A stretch of 64,000 bases of DNA from Candidatus Aminicenantota bacterium (GTDB taxonomy: Bacteria; Acidobacteriota; Aminicenantia; Aminicenantales; Saccharicenantaceae). The stretch spans positions 217,766 through 281,765 of the forward strand of contig JACIYI010000002.1 in the NCBI GenBank assembly GCA_014360005.1, read 5' to 3'. Both the position numbers and the translations under genes were made by a program. The stretch's first letter is position 1. Every line of letters starts with the position of its first letter. The notes below the pieces were generated by a model. The model did no database searches. It saw nothing but the letters and a program-made list of their open reading frames with translations, and had not been told where the DNA came from. Positions 26,279 through 34,816 of this stretch are shown piece by piece.

Positions 26279-27685
26279 TTAAAGAGAATTCAGGGCCTGA
26301 TTGAGGTCCTCAATTATGTCATCAGGATTCTCAGCCCCCACGCACAGCCTGATCAGCTGGGGTGGAATATCGGCCATCCTCCTGGCCTCTTCTCCCTGTT
26401 GCTGGTGAGTGGAAATGGCCGGGATAGTTGCCACGCTCTTGATTCGGCCGAGGTCGGTGGCCCGAAAAATGATTTGGAAGCGGTCGAAAACTTTCCTGGC
26501 ATTTTCCGGCGGACCGTCCACTCTGAAGCTCATCAGATGGCCATAACGATTGACTTCCTGTCCGCGGCCGTCGTCGGAATCGACCAGTTTCATGTATTTT
26601 TTTGCCAGGGGATGGAGTTTGTAGCTGGGCAGCCCGAGATAATCAACCTGGTAGACCCGCGGATGTTTTTCCAGGAACTCAGCCACTTTCTGGCAGTTCT
26701 GACTGACTATGTCCATTCTCATTCGCAGGGTGCGGAGGTCGTTAAGGGCCATCAGGGCGTTAAAAGGAGAAGCGGCCGGGCCGTTGTCGCGGTAGGGCCA
26801 GAATTTCACGTACTCGGCAAAGCTGGCCTTGAAATTGGGGTCATCATTCTTGATTTTGGTAACGATGGGCTTCTTGCTGATCAGGGCCCCACCGATGGCC
26901 AGACCCCCGGTGGTTATGGATTTGGTCAGCGAATGGACAACTATATCGGCCCCGTAGGCAATGGGCCGCATCAGAGCCGGAGTGGCACAGGTAGCATCAA
27001 AAATCAGCGGTATTTCCCAGGAATGGGCCAGGTCAGCCAGAGCCTTGACGTCACAGAATGATTGCTGGGGGTTGCTCGGAGCTTCCACATACAGAAAGCG
27101 GGTATCTTCATCAATCTTGGATTTCCACTCTTCAATGTCTTCCGGATGAAGCACCCAGCGCACTTCTATGCCTCTTTCCTTCATCTTCCGCACCGAAAAG
27201 TGCTGGAAGGTTCCGCCGTAAAGCTGGACGGAGGAGACGAAATTTATCTTTTCCGGACCCTCTTTCTGTTTGACCAGGAAAGGGTCAACGGCCATCATGA
27301 TGGCGGCCATGCCCGAAGCGGTCACTACGCAGGAGGTGTCGTATCCCGACTTATAACCTTCCAGCAAAGCCAGGACATATTCAAGGTAATAGGTGGTGGG
27401 GTTGGCTATCCTGGTGTAGCACCAGGTGGGGATGAGGTAGGCCAGGGCGGCTTCCAGCTCGTCTGAATCCCGGTAGCCCTGGGAAGTAGCCAGGTAGAGT
27501 GGTTCCACGATAGCTCCCTGGTTGCGGTCGAGGGCTTCTTCCAGCGAATAAAGCCCGTGGACAGCGATAGTGTCAAATTTCATCCTCTGCATCCTGACCC
27601 GGATTTCTTCTTGCCTGGCCAGGAACAGCTTTGCTTCCTGCATATACCTCTCCACTCCGGGAGAATATTTTTTTGGTTCAGACAT
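26279..27685 (-). CDS. Cys/Met-metabolism PLP enzyme, O-acetylhomoserine sulfhydrylase-like
   Basis: 468 residues, somewhat longer than the usual 400-430. The core is FDTIAVHGLYSLEEALDRNQGAIVEPLYLATSQGY, then ASGMAAIMMAV, FVSSVQLYGGTFQHF, the PLP lysine in VVHSLTKSITTGGLAIGG and SVATIPAISTHQQQ. About 40 N-terminal residues precede the conserved part. These enzymes make homocysteine, methionine-derived thiols or cystathionine; the Thr-rich active-site context suggests a sulfhydrylase or gamma-lyase, but the exact reaction cannot be fixed. Homoserine dehydrogenase is encoded ~3.6 kb away, supporting methionine synthesis. Ribosome site GGAGG. No SAM riboswitch is evident upstream. Confidence 0.9.
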   Translation of the reverse strand: MSEPKKYSPGVERYMQEAKLFLARQEEIRVRMQRMKFDTIAVHGLYSLEEALDRNQGAIVEPLYLATSQGYRDSDELEAALAYLIPTWCYTRIANPTTYYLEYVLALLEGYKSGYDTSCVVTASGMAAIMMAVDPFLVKQKEGPEKINFVSSVQLYGGTFQHFSVRKMKERGIEVRWVLHPEDIEEWKSKIDEDTRFLYVEAPSNPQQSFCDVKALADLAHSWEIPLIFDATCATPALMRPIAYGADIVVHSLTKSITTGGLAIGGALISKKPIVTKIKNDDPNFKASFAEYVKFWPYRDNGPAASPFNALMALNDLRTLRMRMDIVSQNCQKVAEFLEKHPRVYQVDYLGLPSYKLHPLAKKYMKLVDSDDGRGQEVNRYGHLMSFRVDGPPENARKVFDRFQIIFRATDLGRIKSVATIPAISTHQQQGEEARRMADIPPQLIRLCVGAENPDDIIEDLNQALNSL

Positions 27686-27912
27686 GAGGCCTCCAAATGA
27701 TTTTATAAATTTTTGGCTGTTTTCTTTCGGGCGGGATAGACGGATTAAGGGCGGCCCGGGGCCGCATCAGGTATTCTATACTGGAACTCATACAGATACC
27801 AAAATACCACACCTCCGGTGGGCTTAGTCAAGCGGTAATTTTTTTCAGGTTAAGACATAGTATCCAGTCTGAAGGGAGTATCTGGGAGCCCGGCAGCCTC
27901 AGTTCGGCAGTT

Positions 27913-28452
27913 TCACCAGGCCGTTCCCCTTCTCCTTACCTGGCCGCGGCTCCAGGCCGGAAAGCCCCTTCTATCTCTCAGGGTAATGGTCTGGTTGCTG
28001 ATTCTCATTTCCCTGGCGATGACCAGCTTGCGGCCCTCTTTTTGCTCTCCGGCCAGCGAACCCACCAGCCGGATTTTTTCGCCCTGGTGAATGTCGGTTC
28101 TGAAAAACCAGGCCGGAGCGGTTTCCACCTCCACCAGCTCATTGCTGATTTTATCTTTGACCATGAGAATCAAGAAGCTGGACCGGCTTTCATACCTGGA
28201 TTCGAATTTGATATCCTCCACCTGGCCTTCGATGGTGACTTCCCGGTCAACGTTGTAAAAATGGTGACGGCTGGCTGGCGGCTGCTCCTGGCGGCCGGCT
28301 GCCGACTGGTTATCACGGGCTGAGGCCTGGCCGAAAATCAGGAATAGAAGAAGGAAAAAATAAAAGACGAACCGGCCGAGCTGATGGGTTTTAGCCAGTA
28401 TTTTACCTGATTTCAGGCTAATTATTTTATTTGAGTTTATCAGTCTATTCAT
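27913..28452 (-). CDS. Secreted OB-fold-like protein
   Basis: 179 residues. Long N-terminal signal (hydrophobic FVFYFFLLLFLIFGQASA, cleavage before RDNQ). After a Gln/Pro-rich linker the mature part looks like a five-stranded OB barrel: VTIEGQVEDIKF, SSFLILMVKDK, ELVEVETAPAWFF, GEKIRLVGSLAG, KLVIAREMRI, ending TLRDRRGFPAWSRGQVRRRG. Comparable secreted OB-fold proteins end in LRD...GxPxW. It begins ten bases after the beta-barrel gene with AAGGAGG, so they form one transcription unit. Function unknown; no catalytic residues are visible. Confidence 0.75.
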   Translation of the reverse strand: MNRLINSNKIISLKSGKILAKTHQLGRFVFYFFLLLFLIFGQASARDNQSAAGRQEQPPASRHHFYNVDREVTIEGQVEDIKFESRYESRSSFLILMVKDKISNELVEVETAPAWFFRTDIHQGEKIRLVGSLAGEQKEGRKLVIAREMRISNQTITLRDRRGFPAWSRGQVRRRGTAW

Positions 28453-28462
28453 CTCAGCCTCC

Positions 28463-29818
28463 TTACCTGGAAGGCGAAACCTGGAGGTTCCAGGTCAGTC
28501 CGCCGCTGATTACATTCCCGCTCCAGGAAAACCAGGGATCGGAAGAAGAATTCTTGACATAGGCATAATTGATAAAAAACGAAACCCGGCTCAGGTCCAG
28601 CTGCAACCTGGCGCTGAACTGGTGCCTGGTATCCTCCCTGGTAACTCCGAGGCTGTTACCTTCGAGGTCCAGGCTGTCGAGCCCGGGGAATTTCCTGGAA
28701 AAATAATCATACTGGAACTCACTGTTCAGGTTGTCGGACAGCACCGCTGTCAGTTTGGCTCGCAGGGAATAACCTTCCCAGCTGAACTGGTCATAGGTAG
28801 GATTCTCCACCATGAAAAGTTCATCGCTGGAAGCGAAGGGGTTATCACCTTTCAGGTTCCATTGCTGGAGAGCGCTCAGGCTTAGGCCCAACCGGTCGCC
28901 CAGTCCCTGGGCCAGTAAGCCACCCACTGAGAACACCTGGATACTTTTACTCCCGGTGAAATAGGTGGTCTGGTAGGGAATCCCCCGGAGGCTATAGCTG
29001 CCTCCCATTTCGTAATTCTCTCCTGGGCCCCCATGCCCGCCCGGCCCACCCTGCATGGCGGCAAGAGGTAGCAGGTAAGGACTGGAGTGTCCTAATGTGC
29101 TCAAGCCAGAAGTTGAGGCGGTTGCAGCAGTCGTTAGAGGTGTTTCTGTCTCTCCAGTGGTGGTGATTGTTCCTGGGTGGAAATAAAGCTTATAGCCATA
29201 ACCGGCCTCCAGCTTGACCGTGGTCCTGGAAGAAAAATAATGGTCCAGGGACAGGCTGGCGTTTCCGGAAAAATAGTCGAAGATAGAATATTTGTAGTCC
29301 CTCAGCTGGGTTATGGTGTCCAGCCTTAGAATGGTCGAGGAATCGAGGTAGCTCTTGAAGTTGGCCAGGAAGCGTATTGTCCCATGATTGAAATAATCAT
29401 ACAGGCTGCGGAAAAGAACGGCCTCGCCTTCCAGGGCCAGGTAGAAAGCGCTCCGGGCTCCTGCTGGCACCAGGTAGTCCGCCCCGAGTTTGCCGGCCAG
29501 TGAGCTGAGCCCAGAATATTTATAAAGATAACTGAGGTTGAAATCGCCATAGAGAGCGATGGATTGTGAATCGCTGCCAAAATAAAGTGAGGCTGAAGTC
29601 AGCTGGTCGGAGAGCGGTTGGTATGACTGGAAAATGTTGCTGGTGGCGTTGTGAGACAGGGAGAACTGAACCGTTGATCCCCGGGAATAGCCGGCCAGGA
29701 AGAAGACGGACAGCCAGGCGGCTAACAACGGGGCCAGGCTTTTTCTCCCGGACATACGATAAAAAATTCCTTTCATCGGCATTATATAATTTTTTAATCC
29801 TGTTCTTAAACCGGGCAT
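28463..29818 (-). CDS. Predicted outer-membrane beta-barrel protein
   Basis: 451 residues from the ATG at 29818, which has a perfect AGGAGGG site five bases upstream, giving an extended N-terminus before the signal peptide (LAPLLAAWLSVFFLAGYSRGS). The mature protein alternates aromatic and polar residues in ~20 amphipathic strands (VQFSLSHNATSN, LRLDTITQLRDYKYS, NSEFQYDYFSRKF) and ends with an aromatic strand, the usual barrel signature. A Thr/Ser stretch and a glycine loop MQGGPGGHGGPGENYE around residue 250 are probably surface-exposed. No TonB box is evident. It lies between the Gln-rich and OB-fold genes. Confidence 0.75.
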   Translation of the reverse strand: MPGLRTGLKNYIMPMKGIFYRMSGRKSLAPLLAAWLSVFFLAGYSRGSTVQFSLSHNATSNIFQSYQPLSDQLTSASLYFGSDSQSIALYGDFNLSYLYKYSGLSSLAGKLGADYLVPAGARSAFYLALEGEAVLFRSLYDYFNHGTIRFLANFKSYLDSSTILRLDTITQLRDYKYSIFDYFSGNASLSLDHYFSSRTTVKLEAGYGYKLYFHPGTITTTGETETPLTTAATASTSGLSTLGHSSPYLLPLAAMQGGPGGHGGPGENYEMGGSYSLRGIPYQTTYFTGSKSIQVFSVGGLLAQGLGDRLGLSLSALQQWNLKGDNPFASSDELFMVENPTYDQFSWEGYSLRAKLTAVLSDNLNSEFQYDYFSRKFPGLDSLDLEGNSLGVTREDTRHQFSARLQLDLSRVSFFINYAYVKNSSSDPWFSWSGNVISGGLTWNLQVSPSR

Positions 29819-29880
29819 TGTTCCCTCCTATCTACGGTCTGAGGTGGACTCCCTCCAGCTCCAGACGGTCCGTCAGAAAA

Positions 29881-29925
29881 AAATGAAAACAGGAGAGAAC
29901 CGGGATGGTCTTCCCGGTTCTCTCC
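29881..29925 (-). terminator. Intrinsic terminator after the Gln-rich gene
   Basis: Perfect 14-bp inverted repeat (29892-29905 with 29912-29925, arm GGAGAGAACCGGGA) with a six-base loop, followed on the minus strand by TGTTTTCATTTTTTTC. It lies between the Gln-rich gene and the beta-barrel gene, so the sigma-54 transcript probably ends here at least in part. Confidence 0.85.
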
Positions 29926-29940
29926 GGCAGGTTGCGCGCC

Positions 29941-30804
29941 TCAACGATTCCCTTTTCTGGCGACTGCCCCTTTGGGCCCAGTGCCGTCGCAGATTCTGGC
30001 AGCCAGGCTGGTCTGGGTGCGGAAGGTGTATCTGGACATAACCATGTTTCTGTTCATAGCCTTGTTCATCATCTGTCCGGAAGCACTGCCTTCGGGAGAA
30101 CCTTTGTATCCTGTGCCGTCTTTGGGTGCGGTCCAGTCAGGGTCCTGGCAGTTGGGAAGACCATCTCCGTCATGGTCCCGGTAGAAGTCATTTATCCCAT
30201 CTCCGTCTTCATCCACAAAAGGGCCGCCCTTTTTCACCCTGTTTTTGGGCTGGGTTTGAATCTGATTCTGAACCCGGGCTCTCTCCTCGTTTCTGACCTG
30301 GCTTTTGCTCTGGTTCTGTTCTTTCTTGGTGTTGACCAGAGTGTGCTCCGCCACCGGTTGGCCCTCACCTTCTTTGGTTATGGTAACCTGATTCTGCACA
30401 GTCTGGTTCTGTACCTGGTGCTGGATCTGGAGCTGGTGCTGGACCTCCATCTGACCTTCGGCATTTTCCTCAACCTCTACCCGATTCTGAATCTCGTTCC
30501 GGACCTGGGTTTGCGATTGGGAATTTTCATTGGCCTGGTTTTCTATGGTTTTCTGCACCTCGGCCCGGACCTGTTCCTGCTCCCTGGTCCTTTCCTGTTG
30601 CTGGGTTTGAGGCTGTTCTTGAGCTTTGTTCTGAACCTGGTTCTTAACCTGCACTTGCACCTGGTTCTTGACCTGTTCCTTCTGTTCGACCTTAGCCTTT
30701 TCTTTGGTCTGTTCGGTATTCTCCTGGGCGAAAGAAAGGGAAGCCACCAGGGCTACCGCCAGAATGGTGATGGCTACTACCATCATTGTTTTTCTTATCC
30801 TCAT
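29941..30804 (-). CDS. Secreted Gln/Glu/Lys-rich protein with DxDGDG calcium-binding loops
   Basis: 287 residues from the ATG at 30804 (AAGGAGG site). The signal peptide ends SLSFA-QEN. Residues ~27-190 are low complexity, dominated by Gln, Glu, Lys, Val, Asn and Arg with recurring QVQN/VKNQ/VRNE units, likely extended or coiled. Residues ~196-222 contain two thrombospondin-type-3-like acidic loops, DEDGDGINDFYRDHDGDG followed by LPNCQDPDW, which bind calcium in known proteins. The C-terminus has CDGTGPKGAVARKGNR and one more Cys. It looks like a structural surface or matrix protein. The sigma-54 promoter upstream is exceptional. No named family recognised. Confidence 0.8.
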   Translation of the reverse strand: MRIRKTMMVVAITILAVALVASLSFAQENTEQTKEKAKVEQKEQVKNQVQVQVKNQVQNKAQEQPQTQQQERTREQEQVRAEVQKTIENQANENSQSQTQVRNEIQNRVEVEENAEGQMEVQHQLQIQHQVQNQTVQNQVTITKEGEGQPVAEHTLVNTKKEQNQSKSQVRNEERARVQNQIQTQPKNRVKKGGPFVDEDGDGINDFYRDHDGDGLPNCQDPDWTAPKDGTGYKGSPEGSASGQMMNKAMNRNMVMSRYTFRTQTSLAARICDGTGPKGAVARKGNR

Positions 30805-30841
30805 GTTTAACCTCCTTATCATGAGTTTCGCCCTTATCTAC

Positions 30842-30857
30842 AGCAAAGACCGTGCCA
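30842..30857 (-). promoter_or_regulatory. Sigma-54 (-24/-12) promoter of the Gln-rich gene
   Basis: The minus strand reads TGGCACG-GTCT-TTGCT, an exact match to the RpoN consensus TGGCACG-N4-TTGCW. The transcription start would fall near 30830, leaving ~25 bases of leader with AAGGAGG before the ATG at 30804. RpoN promoters need an ATP-dependent activator; neither rpoN nor an activator gene is in this window. Confidence 0.9.
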
Positions 30858-30909
30858 GGTTTTAAGTTATTCATAATAAATTAATTAGGATTTTTATCAG
30901 CCAGAATCT

Positions 30910-30945
30910 CCGACAATTTTGACCGGTTCCCTACAATTTTGTCGG
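30910..30945 (-). promoter_or_regulatory. Candidate activator-binding site upstream of the sigma-54 promoter
   Basis: ACAATTTTG occurs twice exactly 20 bases apart (30913-30921 and 30933-30941), and the outer flanks form a dyad CCGACAA...TTGTCGG. It lies ~55-90 bases upstream of the -24 element, where upstream activator sequences for bacterial enhancer-binding proteins are usually found. Confidence 0.55.
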
Positions 30946-31270
30946 CCCCGGAAATCTTTAAGACGATTGGACCCCTTGAAGCCAGAGACGGGCAACAGGA
31001 AAGGCAATAATCTTATCATGAGACTGGCGGGTCGGATTTTTCTGGCGGGCTTACGAAATAAACTTTAAATTAAAGGATTAGACCCGGATGGCAGGGAGGC
31101 CCCCGGTCTCATTTTCGGTCAAGACCCGTCCGGCTCAGACTCTAGTTCGAGGCCGCCGGGCCCCCTATTTCCACAAGGGTCAGGATTTTCCTCTGATTTC
31201 AAGCCGCCGGTTGCTTTGAGAGCGATATTGGATGGCCCCGTTCAGGCTCTGTTTATTATCGTTCCTTTTT
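30946..31270. other. Intergenic region without a recognised gene
   Basis: Roughly 325 bases between the activator-site candidate and the end of homoserine dehydrogenase. No open frame with coding character, no tRNA-like fold and no clear terminator for the homoserine dehydrogenase gene are visible. Confidence 0.5.
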
Positions 31271-32320
31271 TTATTTAAGCGTGCAGCGGCTGATGGCCAG
31301 CAGGTCGGAGAGAATGGAAAAACCGGTTTCAATGCGCCCGGCCCCCGCCCCCTGGATGGTGACTTTGCCCATCAGGTCAGTGTCGAAAGTCAGGGCGTTC
31401 TGGGCGCCCATCACCCCGGCCAGGGGATCGGTCAGCGGCAGTGTTTGTGGTGAGACGCTGGCCTCAATTTTTTCACCATCCTTCTTCACGCTGGCTATCA
31501 GCTTGTATCTCAGCCCGGCTTCTCTGGCTTCCAGGATGTCTTTCTTTCTAAGATGGGAAATACCCTGGCGGCGGACATCAGCCGGTTTGAGCTGGCCGCC
31601 CATCAGAGCGTTAGCCAGGATGACCACCTTGGCCACGGCATCAAAGCCTTCGACATCGGCCGTCGGGTCGGCTTCGGCATAGCCCAGCTGCTGGGCCAGT
31701 TTCAGGGCTTCGTCATATTCCAGCCCATCCAGTTCCATCTGGCTCAGGATAAAATTGGTGGTGCCGTTCAGGATTCCCTTGACTTCCTTGAGGTCGTTAC
31801 CGGCCAGCCCGTTTTCAAACAGGTGAAAGACCGGGGTGCCGCTCATAACCGTGCCTTCGATCCTGAAGTGGCGGCGGTTGAGGTGGGCCAGCTCTTTAAG
31901 CTCCTGGTAATGCAGGGCGGCCGGTCCCTTGTTGGAGGTGACCACGTGTTTTCCCGTCCGCAGGGCTTTCTTGATGTAGGAGGTGGCGGGTTCGCCGGTC
32001 TTGATGTCGGTGTAAGTCATTTCGGCCATGATGTCGGCCTCGACCTGCTCTATCAGGTCCAGGGGGTCAAGGTAATCGTCGGTTTTCTGTTTGGGAGCGG
32101 GGTACTGGTTGAGCTTCTTCCCTTCCTTAAGGGTTTCCAGAACTTTTTGAATCTGCAGGCCTTCGGGGGCGACCACGGTGCCCTTCATCAGGTCGGTTAT
32201 GGCCACAATTTTCGGTTCGAATTGATAACAGTCGCGCAGGAATTCAGCTTTGCGCTCGAGTATTTCCAGCAGACCCTGGCCGACTGTTCCACATCCGATT
32301 AAAATTATTTTATATTCCAT
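31271..32320 (-). CDS. hom: Homoserine dehydrogenase (no ACT domain)
   Basis: 349 residues. It reduces aspartate semialdehyde to homoserine. N-terminal Rossmann motif IILIGCGTVGQGLLEIL; catalytic region VVTSNKGPAAL, GTVMSGTPVF, KGILNGTTNFILSQM and GYAEADPTADVEGFDAVAK. It ends shortly after the catalytic domain, so the C-terminal ACT domain that gives threonine feedback in longer enzymes is absent. A GGGAGG site precedes the ATG. It supplies homoserine to the sulfhydrylase-type enzyme at 26-27 kb. Confidence 0.96.
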   Translation of the reverse strand: MEYKIILIGCGTVGQGLLEILERKAEFLRDCYQFEPKIVAITDLMKGTVVAPEGLQIQKVLETLKEGKKLNQYPAPKQKTDDYLDPLDLIEQVEADIMAEMTYTDIKTGEPATSYIKKALRTGKHVVTSNKGPAALHYQELKELAHLNRRHFRIEGTVMSGTPVFHLFENGLAGNDLKEVKGILNGTTNFILSQMELDGLEYDEALKLAQQLGYAEADPTADVEGFDAVAKVVILANALMGGQLKPADVRRQGISHLRKKDILEAREAGLRYKLIASVKKDGEKIEASVSPQTLPLTDPLAGVMGAQNALTFDTDLMGKVTIQGAGAGRIETGFSILSDLLAISRCTLK

Positions 32321-32640
32321 GATGACCTCCCATCGTGCTGGCTATCTTATCATAAAATAATTTTTGGGAAAAGAAAGGACCGCAGCTCAAATCCGATTGG
32401 CAGCTGATAAATTTATAAGTGGGGCGGAACCCCGGAAGACGACCCGACCTACTTGATCTTAAGTCTGAAATCTGAGTTTTAAGTCTGCCGGCCTGGCCTC
32501 AACCGCGGCCGAAAATTCCTTCGGTGAAGGTTTAAATCAAGGGAACAGGCGCTGAAGCTAAAAACCTTTTCTGGCAGTAACCGGGATAATATTGACTGAT
32601 TAATCTTCTGCTGGCGGGCTCTGACTTCTCCTATGTTTAA
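32321..32640. other. Intergenic region without a recognised gene
   Basis: About 320 bases upstream of homoserine dehydrogenase. I see no coding frame. A nine-base direct repeat TTAAGTCTG recurs 20 bases apart (32459 and 32479), about 140 bases before the gene; it could be a regulator site but is short. No threonine attenuator with runs of Thr codons was seen. Confidence 0.4.
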
Positions 32641-32673
32641 AAATAAAAAGGGGCCGTCCGGGAGGACAGCCCC
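32641..32673 (-). terminator. Intrinsic terminator of citrate synthase
   Basis: On the minus strand GGGGCTGTCC-TCCC-GGACGGCCCC followed by TTTTTATTTTT, starting about 23 bases after the citrate synthase stop. Confidence 0.9.
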
Positions 32674-32695
32674 TGATTGTTCAACTGGTAGCGAC

Positions 32696-34018
32696 TCAGG
32701 CTTTGGCCGCCTTCTGGGAAGCGATGAACTGCTCAATCCACTCGGTGGTCACGCTCTTGGGTCTTTCGATCGGCAGTCCCAGAGCCCTGTCCCAGATGAG
32801 CTGGGCCAGAACACCCATGGCTCGGGAAACACCGAAGAACACGGTGTAGAAATCATATTCGGTTACACCATAATGCCAGAGCAGACAGCCGGAATGAGCG
32901 TCAACGTTGGGCCAGGGGTTCTTGGCTTTGCCGTGCTGAGTCAGGATGTCGGGGGCCACTTCGAAAACCTTGCTGACAACCTTGAAAATCGGGTCGTCGG
33001 GCAGGTGCTTGAGAGCGAATTCTCTCTGGGCGATGAACCGGGGGTCTGTCTTACGCAGAACGGCATGACCGTAACCAGGAACGACCTTGCCGGCATTCAG
33101 GGTGTCCCAGATGTACTGGCTGATCTGTTCCTTGGTCGGCTCCTGTCCAATCTTGTCCATCATTTCCATGATCCAGCGCAGCACTTCCTGGTTGGCCAGG
33201 CCGTGCAGCGGTCCGGCCAGTCCGTCCATGGAGGCGGACAGAGAATAGTAAGCGTCGGACAGGGCTGAGCCCACCAGGTGGCAGGTATGGGCGGAGACGT
33301 TGCCGCCTTCGTGGTCGCAGTGGAGCACCAGATAGAGCCTCATCAGGTCCTTGAAGGCCGGGTCGTCGTTAACACCCAGCATGTGGGCGAAGTTGCCGCC
33401 CCAGTCCAGCTTGGGGTCAGCCGGGATGTGCTGGCTGCCCTTGTAGCTGCGGCGATAGATGTAGGCGGCGATGGCCGGCAGCTTGGCCAGGATGTTCATC
33501 ACGTCTTCGTACATCGGGTCCCAGTAGTCCAGCTTGTGCATACCCTGACGGTATCTCTCGGCGAAGACTGATTCCTTCTGCAGCTGCAGAATGGCCAGGG
33601 CAAACTGGGTCATGGGGTGGGTATCGGCCGGGACGGTGTTCAGAACGTCGATCAGGTACTTGGGCAGGGCGCTTCTCTTTCGCCATTCTTCGGTGATAGC
33701 CTGGCAGTCTTCATAAGTTGGGATATCACCGGTCAGCAGCAGATAGAACATGCCCTCGGGCAGGGGCTCTTCAGTTCCCGGGGCTTTGGGCAGCTTTTCC
33801 CGGACTTCAGGGATGGAGTAGCCGCGGAAGCGGATGCCCTCGTTGGGGTCCAGGGCCGAGCATTCCCAGACCATGCACTTGACACTGCGCATGCCACCGT
33901 AGGTCTGAGCTATGGTGACATCGGAAATCTTCAGTTCCCCATGTTCTTTGAGAATCTTCTGGATTCTCTCGCGCATGGGCAGCATTTTGGAGACAAACTT
34001 TTCCTTTAATGTAGCCAT
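32696..34018 (-). CDS. Citrate synthase of the eukaryotic/mitochondrial-like type
   Basis: 440 residues. Condenses oxaloacetate and acetyl-CoA. The three catalytic residues are visible: His in GPLHGLANQEV, His in PGYGHAVLRKTDPR and Asp in WPNVDAHSGCLL. The HCDHEGGNVSAHTCHLVG block and overall collinearity resemble mitochondrial enzymes more than GltA of E. coli. The GltA regulatory N-terminal domain for NADH is not evident. Single-gene unit with AAAGGAGG site and terminator. It opens an oxidative or biosynthetic TCA branch in an otherwise fermentative-looking gene set. Confidence 0.95.
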   Translation of the reverse strand: MATLKEKFVSKMLPMRERIQKILKEHGELKISDVTIAQTYGGMRSVKCMVWECSALDPNEGIRFRGYSIPEVREKLPKAPGTEEPLPEGMFYLLLTGDIPTYEDCQAITEEWRKRSALPKYLIDVLNTVPADTHPMTQFALAILQLQKESVFAERYRQGMHKLDYWDPMYEDVMNILAKLPAIAAYIYRRSYKGSQHIPADPKLDWGGNFAHMLGVNDDPAFKDLMRLYLVLHCDHEGGNVSAHTCHLVGSALSDAYYSLSASMDGLAGPLHGLANQEVLRWIMEMMDKIGQEPTKEQISQYIWDTLNAGKVVPGYGHAVLRKTDPRFIAQREFALKHLPDDPIFKVVSKVFEVAPDILTQHGKAKNPWPNVDAHSGCLLWHYGVTEYDFYTVFFGVSRAMGVLAQLIWDRALGLPIERPKSVTTEWIEQFIASQKAAKA

Positions 34019-34134
34019 TTAGAAACCTCCTTTAGGCTATTAATTACTTATTTAAAAAAAGAACAAAACTGAAACTAAAATATAACATGTTAGAGAACGG
34101 CAAGTCAATTTATATTTTCGCTGATTTAAAGGCC

Positions 34135-34163
34135 TTGATTTTTGTCGGCAGGCCTTATATTCT
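34135..34163 (+). promoter_or_regulatory. Promoter of lemA-htpX
   Basis: TTGATT (34135-34140), 17 bases, TATTCT (34158-34163). Leader of ~44 bases with AAAGGAG before the lemA ATG. It is divergent from citrate synthase. Confidence 0.5.
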
Positions 34164-34213
34164 TTAAGACAAATGCCGTCCTGGGGACAGGATGGTTGTG
34201 AAAGGAGAAAAAA

Positions 34214-34768
34214 ATGGGAGCGCTGATTGTGCTGTTGATAATCATAGGTCTTCTGGTACTGATTGCCATTGGCATCTATAACAGCCTGGTGGTCCTGCGG
34301 AACCGTTGCGACAATGCCTGGGCCCAGGTCGATGTCCAGCTCCGGCGCCGCTACGACCTGATTCCCAACCTGGTGGAAACGGTCAAGGGCTATGCCAAAC
34401 ATGAACGGGAAGTTTTTGAGAAGGTGACCGAGGCCCGGACCAGGGCCATCAACGCCCAGAACGTTAAGGAGCAGGGCCAGGCTGAGAACATGCTGACCGG
34501 TGCCCTGAAATCTCTTTTTGCCGTGGTAGAAAATTATCCCGAGCTGAAGGCCAACCAGAATTTCCTGATGCTGCAGGAAGAGCTGGCCGGGACCGAGAGC
34601 AAAATCGCCTATGCCCGGCAGTTTTACAACGACACGGTCATGAAGTTCAACATGAAACAACAGGTCTTTCCTTCCAACCTGATTGCCAAGATGTTCGGCT
34701 TCAAGGAAAGAGATTATTTTGAGATAGAAGAGCCTGAAGCCCGGGGCCCGGTTAAGGTTTCCTTCTGA
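34214..34768 (+). CDS. LemA family membrane protein
   Basis: 184 residues. One N-terminal transmembrane helix ([19 protein letters not shown]), then a cytoplasm-avoiding helical domain with the family hallmarks [47 protein letters not shown] and [13 protein letters not shown]. LemA proteins often accompany HtpX-like proteases, as here 48 bases downstream. Their exact function is unclear; proposed roles are in membrane quality control. Confidence 0.95.
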   Translation: MGALIVLLIIIGLLVLIAIGIYNSLVVLRNRCDNAWAQVDVQLRRRYDLIPNLVETVKGYAKHEREVFEKVTEARTRAINAQNVKEQGQAENMLTGALKSLFAVVENYPELKANQNFLMLQEELAGTESKIAYARQFYNDTVMKFNMKQQVFPSNLIAKMFGFKERDYFEIEEPEARGPVKVSF

Positions 34769-34816
34769 AAGCTCTCCGACCAGAATTAATTCAGCCCGAA
34801 CCAAGACGGGTCAACC

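Noticed and set aside
25213..26304. 363-codon open frame antisense to murA
   Set aside because: Same shadow effect; no ribosome site and a repetitive QGFQ/GQG composition.
27686..27912. SAM riboswitch before the sulfhydrylase-type gene
   Set aside because: No SAM-I or SAM-II core could be traced. A 15-base GCGGCCC-G-GGGCCGC dyad at 27751-27765 lacks a T-run and is not enough.
29905..30810. 301-codon hydrophobic-looking frame antisense to the Gln-rich gene
   Set aside because: Leu/Leu-Phe runs come from reading CAG/AAC-type repeats backwards. The Gln-rich strand has a signal peptide, AAGGAGG and a sigma-54 promoter, so it is the coding strand.
30913..30941. Two-unit CRISPR-like repeat
   Set aside because: Repeat unit is only nine bases with an 11-base gap and two copies; no cas genes in the window.
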